64,000 nucleotides of DNA, from NCBI GenBank assembly GCA_009760855.2, contig WPIO01000156.1:565501-629500 (forward strand), given 5' to 3'. The notes beneath the pieces were generated by a model. It was not told where the DNA came from. It saw only the letters and a list, made by a program, of their open reading frames with translations, and made no database searches. This document shows, one piece after another, positions 61,985 through 64,000 of the stretch (the first letter of the stretch is position 1; each line of letters opens with the position of its first letter). The translations under genes and the position numbers were made by a program. This DNA comes from Cristatella mucedo. Taxonomy: Eukaryota; Bryozoa; Phylactolaemata; Cristatellidae.

Positions 61985-63660
61985 GGATAATAATATTAAT
62001 GCCATGCTTCATTGTGAGCCCTCAGAGAACTCAATCTCTTTGTAGACCATTTAAATTTGCTGCTAACTAATGACGATCGAATGGTGAGCGTAAGCATGCT
62101 CAATAAACGACAATAACATGTTTAAGGGTGACATGCACAGGGTGAGCATGAAAGTGTGGTTAGTAGCAGCACTCAGTGTCAGCATGTCTAAGCACATAAA
62201 GGACGAGTCCCAAAGACCCACTGAATGTTATGATTAACAGGTGCGTTTTTATAAATATAAATAAATATAATTCATTTATATAGCGCCCCAAGAGAACTTA
62301 ATATCTATTCAGGCGCTTCACATATGCCTCAGGGTTCGAGCCCACGACCTCAGCCAGACCTTGGTCGGGGTGAACACCTTAAGCGCTGGACCAAACCAGC
62401 TCTTAATTATTTTTAATGCACTCAAGTCAGAGAGGTCGTGACGAAAGTCAGGAGGTAATTCCAGTCTTTGGAAGCGTCACAACTAAAGATTTGGTCTCCA
62501 ATAGACTTGAGGTTTGTTCAAGGTATAGGTATACAATTACCTTACAAAAAGCGGGTAGTACAATGCATTACCTGGTGATGCAATAGATCTTATAGGTAGG
62601 CTGGAGCCAAAGATGGAAGGAACCTGTAAGTGAGCAATCACACCTCAAAGTCCATTACTTGCTTGACTGGTAGTCAGTGCAAGTTAGTGAGAAGGGCTGT
62701 GATGCCACAACAGCCTCAGTCACGACGGACGATCCTGGCTGGAGAGTTTTCCACCAGCTGTAAGCGCCTGATTAAATAAGCTGGTAGACCAGCTAGCAGT
62801 GAAGCAAGGAAGTCTAGACAGGCTGTCACAAATGTATGGATCCACTTAGATGTGGTATATCTGTCTATTCCAATTTTAGCACTGCTGTGTGACTGAAAGT
62901 AGGAAGACTTGCCTTTGGAGCTGATGTAGTAGTCCAATAAAATGTCATTTTGGAACATGAAAACTAAATTTCGTGAGGATTGAACAGGAAATATATTGAC
63001 ACAGCCAATATTTAGTGTTAGCCTGTCCAATTTCTGAATAAGGCTCGTTTTGACCATATTCAGGAAGCTGGTTTCATTGCCATTATATTTAAGAAGTTTA
63101 CTGCATCTATCCCCATATATCATCAATACATGCAGCTAGGGAGTTGAGAGAATTCGACGATTTGGAGGGCTTGGTCAAAGCAAAGGTACAAATAAGTGTT
63201 ATCCGCACAGAAGTAAAAGCGTAGGCTGTGCTTGGCAGTCACAACAGGGAGAGGAGGGGTATAGGCAGTGAATAGAACTCCACAGCTTATGGAGCCCTGA
63301 GGTACCCCATATTTCACCGGTTGGTTTGATGATCTTCGACTATCCACATCAATACCAAGGAGTTTCCCACTGAGATAGGTCATGAACCATTGCAATGCAG
63401 TGCCAGTAATGTCCAGGTGTTATGAGAGGTGCTCAAGGAGGACTTTGTGATCGATAGCATCAAATGCTACCAAAATATCCAGAAAAACAAGCAGAGACAA
63501 TCTACCCTTACCAGCATTCCTAAGTATGACGCTATACAGCAGAAGCAATGCTATATCTGTGAAATAGTTAGCTTTAAAACCATATTGGAACCTCCTGGAA
63601 AGTTATGCAAGTTTCAATATATGATTTCAGCTAGTCTACTACGACTCGTTCCAGTGTGTT
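61985..63660 (-). mobile_element. LINE-A antisense copy from 3' end to RT N-terminus, with SINE-1 inside
   Basis: From the hairpin tail (CTCAGAGAACTCAATCTCTT) at about 62020 through 3'UTR, C-terminus and thumb (minus frame 62716-63126: WIHTFVTACLDFLASLLAGL, RRLQLVENSPARIV). It continues into the palm (63123-63395: VKYGVPQGSISCGVLFTAYT, FYFCADNTYLYLCFD) and onward to about 63655. The catalytic YADD reads CADN, so the copy is inactive. SINE-1 interrupts it at 62251-62402. Confidence 0.85.
62251..62402 (-). mobile_element. SINE-1 inserted in LINE-A
   Basis: The clearest SINE-1 copy. On the minus strand: GAGCTGGTTTGGTCCAGCGC, GACCAAGGTCTGGCTGAGG, GGGCTCGAACCC (B box), GTGAAGCGCCTGAATAGATA, TTAAGTTCTCTTGGGGCGCT and an ATAAATAT tail. 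Confidence 0.9.
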
Positions 63661-64000
63661 TGAATAATAAAAATAATAATAATATTGCACTTGATAAAGC
63701 GCCCTCAGAGAACTTAATCTCTTTCTAGGCGCTTTACATTTGCTGCAAAGTGATACGCAATAGAATAGTAAGTAAAATCATGCTTGAAAAACAAACAAAA
63801 TGAATAACATGGTTAGGGGTTACATGCACTGGGTCAGCATGCAAATGTGGTTAGTGGCAGCATGAACAGTGTCAGCACGCATAAGCACATCGAGGACGAA
63901 TCACAAGGACCCACTAAATGCTGTCCTAAATAGGTATGTTTTTAAGTTTCTTTTAAATGTGGTCAGGTCAGGGGATGTTCTGATGCAGGTCGGGAGGGAG
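63661..64000 (-). mobile_element. LINE-A 3' end, antisense, running off the window
   Basis: An AATAATAAT run, then CACTTGATAAAGCGCCCTC (hairpin), GGTTAGTGGCAGCATGAAC and GTCAGGTCAGGGGATGTTCT. This is a nearly undamaged 3' end; the rest lies beyond the right edge. Confidence 0.9.

Overview
This is eukaryotic, almost certainly metazoan (invertebrate-like) nuclear DNA. It has one spliced gene with GT-AG introns, decayed LINEs of the L2/CR1 type, tRNA-derived SINEs, microsatellites, low gene density and an A+T-rich base composition. There is no bacterial operon structure, phage, CRISPR array or rRNA. I cannot name the species. No long open reading frame other than transposon remnants is convincing, because the host gene is cut into short exons.

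The host gene lies on the + strand and can be assembled by hand into a complete, phase-consistent model. It has eight exons: 24951-25032, 28556-28766, 28841-28959, 41534-41741, 41822-41937, 57008-57160, 58771-58862 and 58924-58947. Together they make 1005 nt, or 334 aa plus stop. The product is a predicted type I membrane protein: signal peptide, CUB domain 1, CUB domain 2, one transmembrane helix with a GxxxG motif, and a tail of about 58 residues. Each CUB is encoded by two exons bounded by phase 1 introns with a phase 2 intron at the matching position inside, so CUB1 and CUB2 look like a tandem module duplication. CUB1 lacks the usual fourth cysteine, and CUB2 keeps only one of four. The introns are either very short (61-80 bp) or long (about 1.6-15 kb) and full of transposon debris.

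Two LINE families dominate the repeats. LINE-A ends in a hairpin-forming tail followed by an ATT-type microsatellite; its RT, endonuclease and 3' fragments occur on both strands. LINE-B ends in a (TTACA)n tail. A tRNA-derived SINE (SINE-1) shares the hairpin tail of LINE-A, which suggests it was mobilised by LINE-A. A second tRNA-derived SINE (SINE-2) occurs twice. Elements are repeatedly nested in each other.

Layout: 1-400 antisense endonuclease fragment; 650-3600 nothing recognised; 3641-6350 nested antisense LINE-A, then sense LINE-B; 6632-10020 SINE-2 plus a three-level nest of LINE-A and an unclassified ~700 bp insert; 10552-10750 CT-rich tract; 12200-15860 relatively GC-rich unclassified DNA; 16800-21520 very old LINE-A relics; 22540-22977 LINE-B and SINE-1; 24951-58947 the CUB gene and its repeat-filled introns; 59350-64000 LINE-B and LINE-A remnants.

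The most notable observation is a ~142 bp copy of gene exon 4 (about 95% identical by eye) at 38956-39097. It is preceded by an (AGTTT)n run and sits inside an antisense LINE-B fragment in intron 3 of the same gene. It has lost the splice acceptor and contains a stop codon. It looks like a captured or shuffled exon fragment caught in a mobile-element copy.
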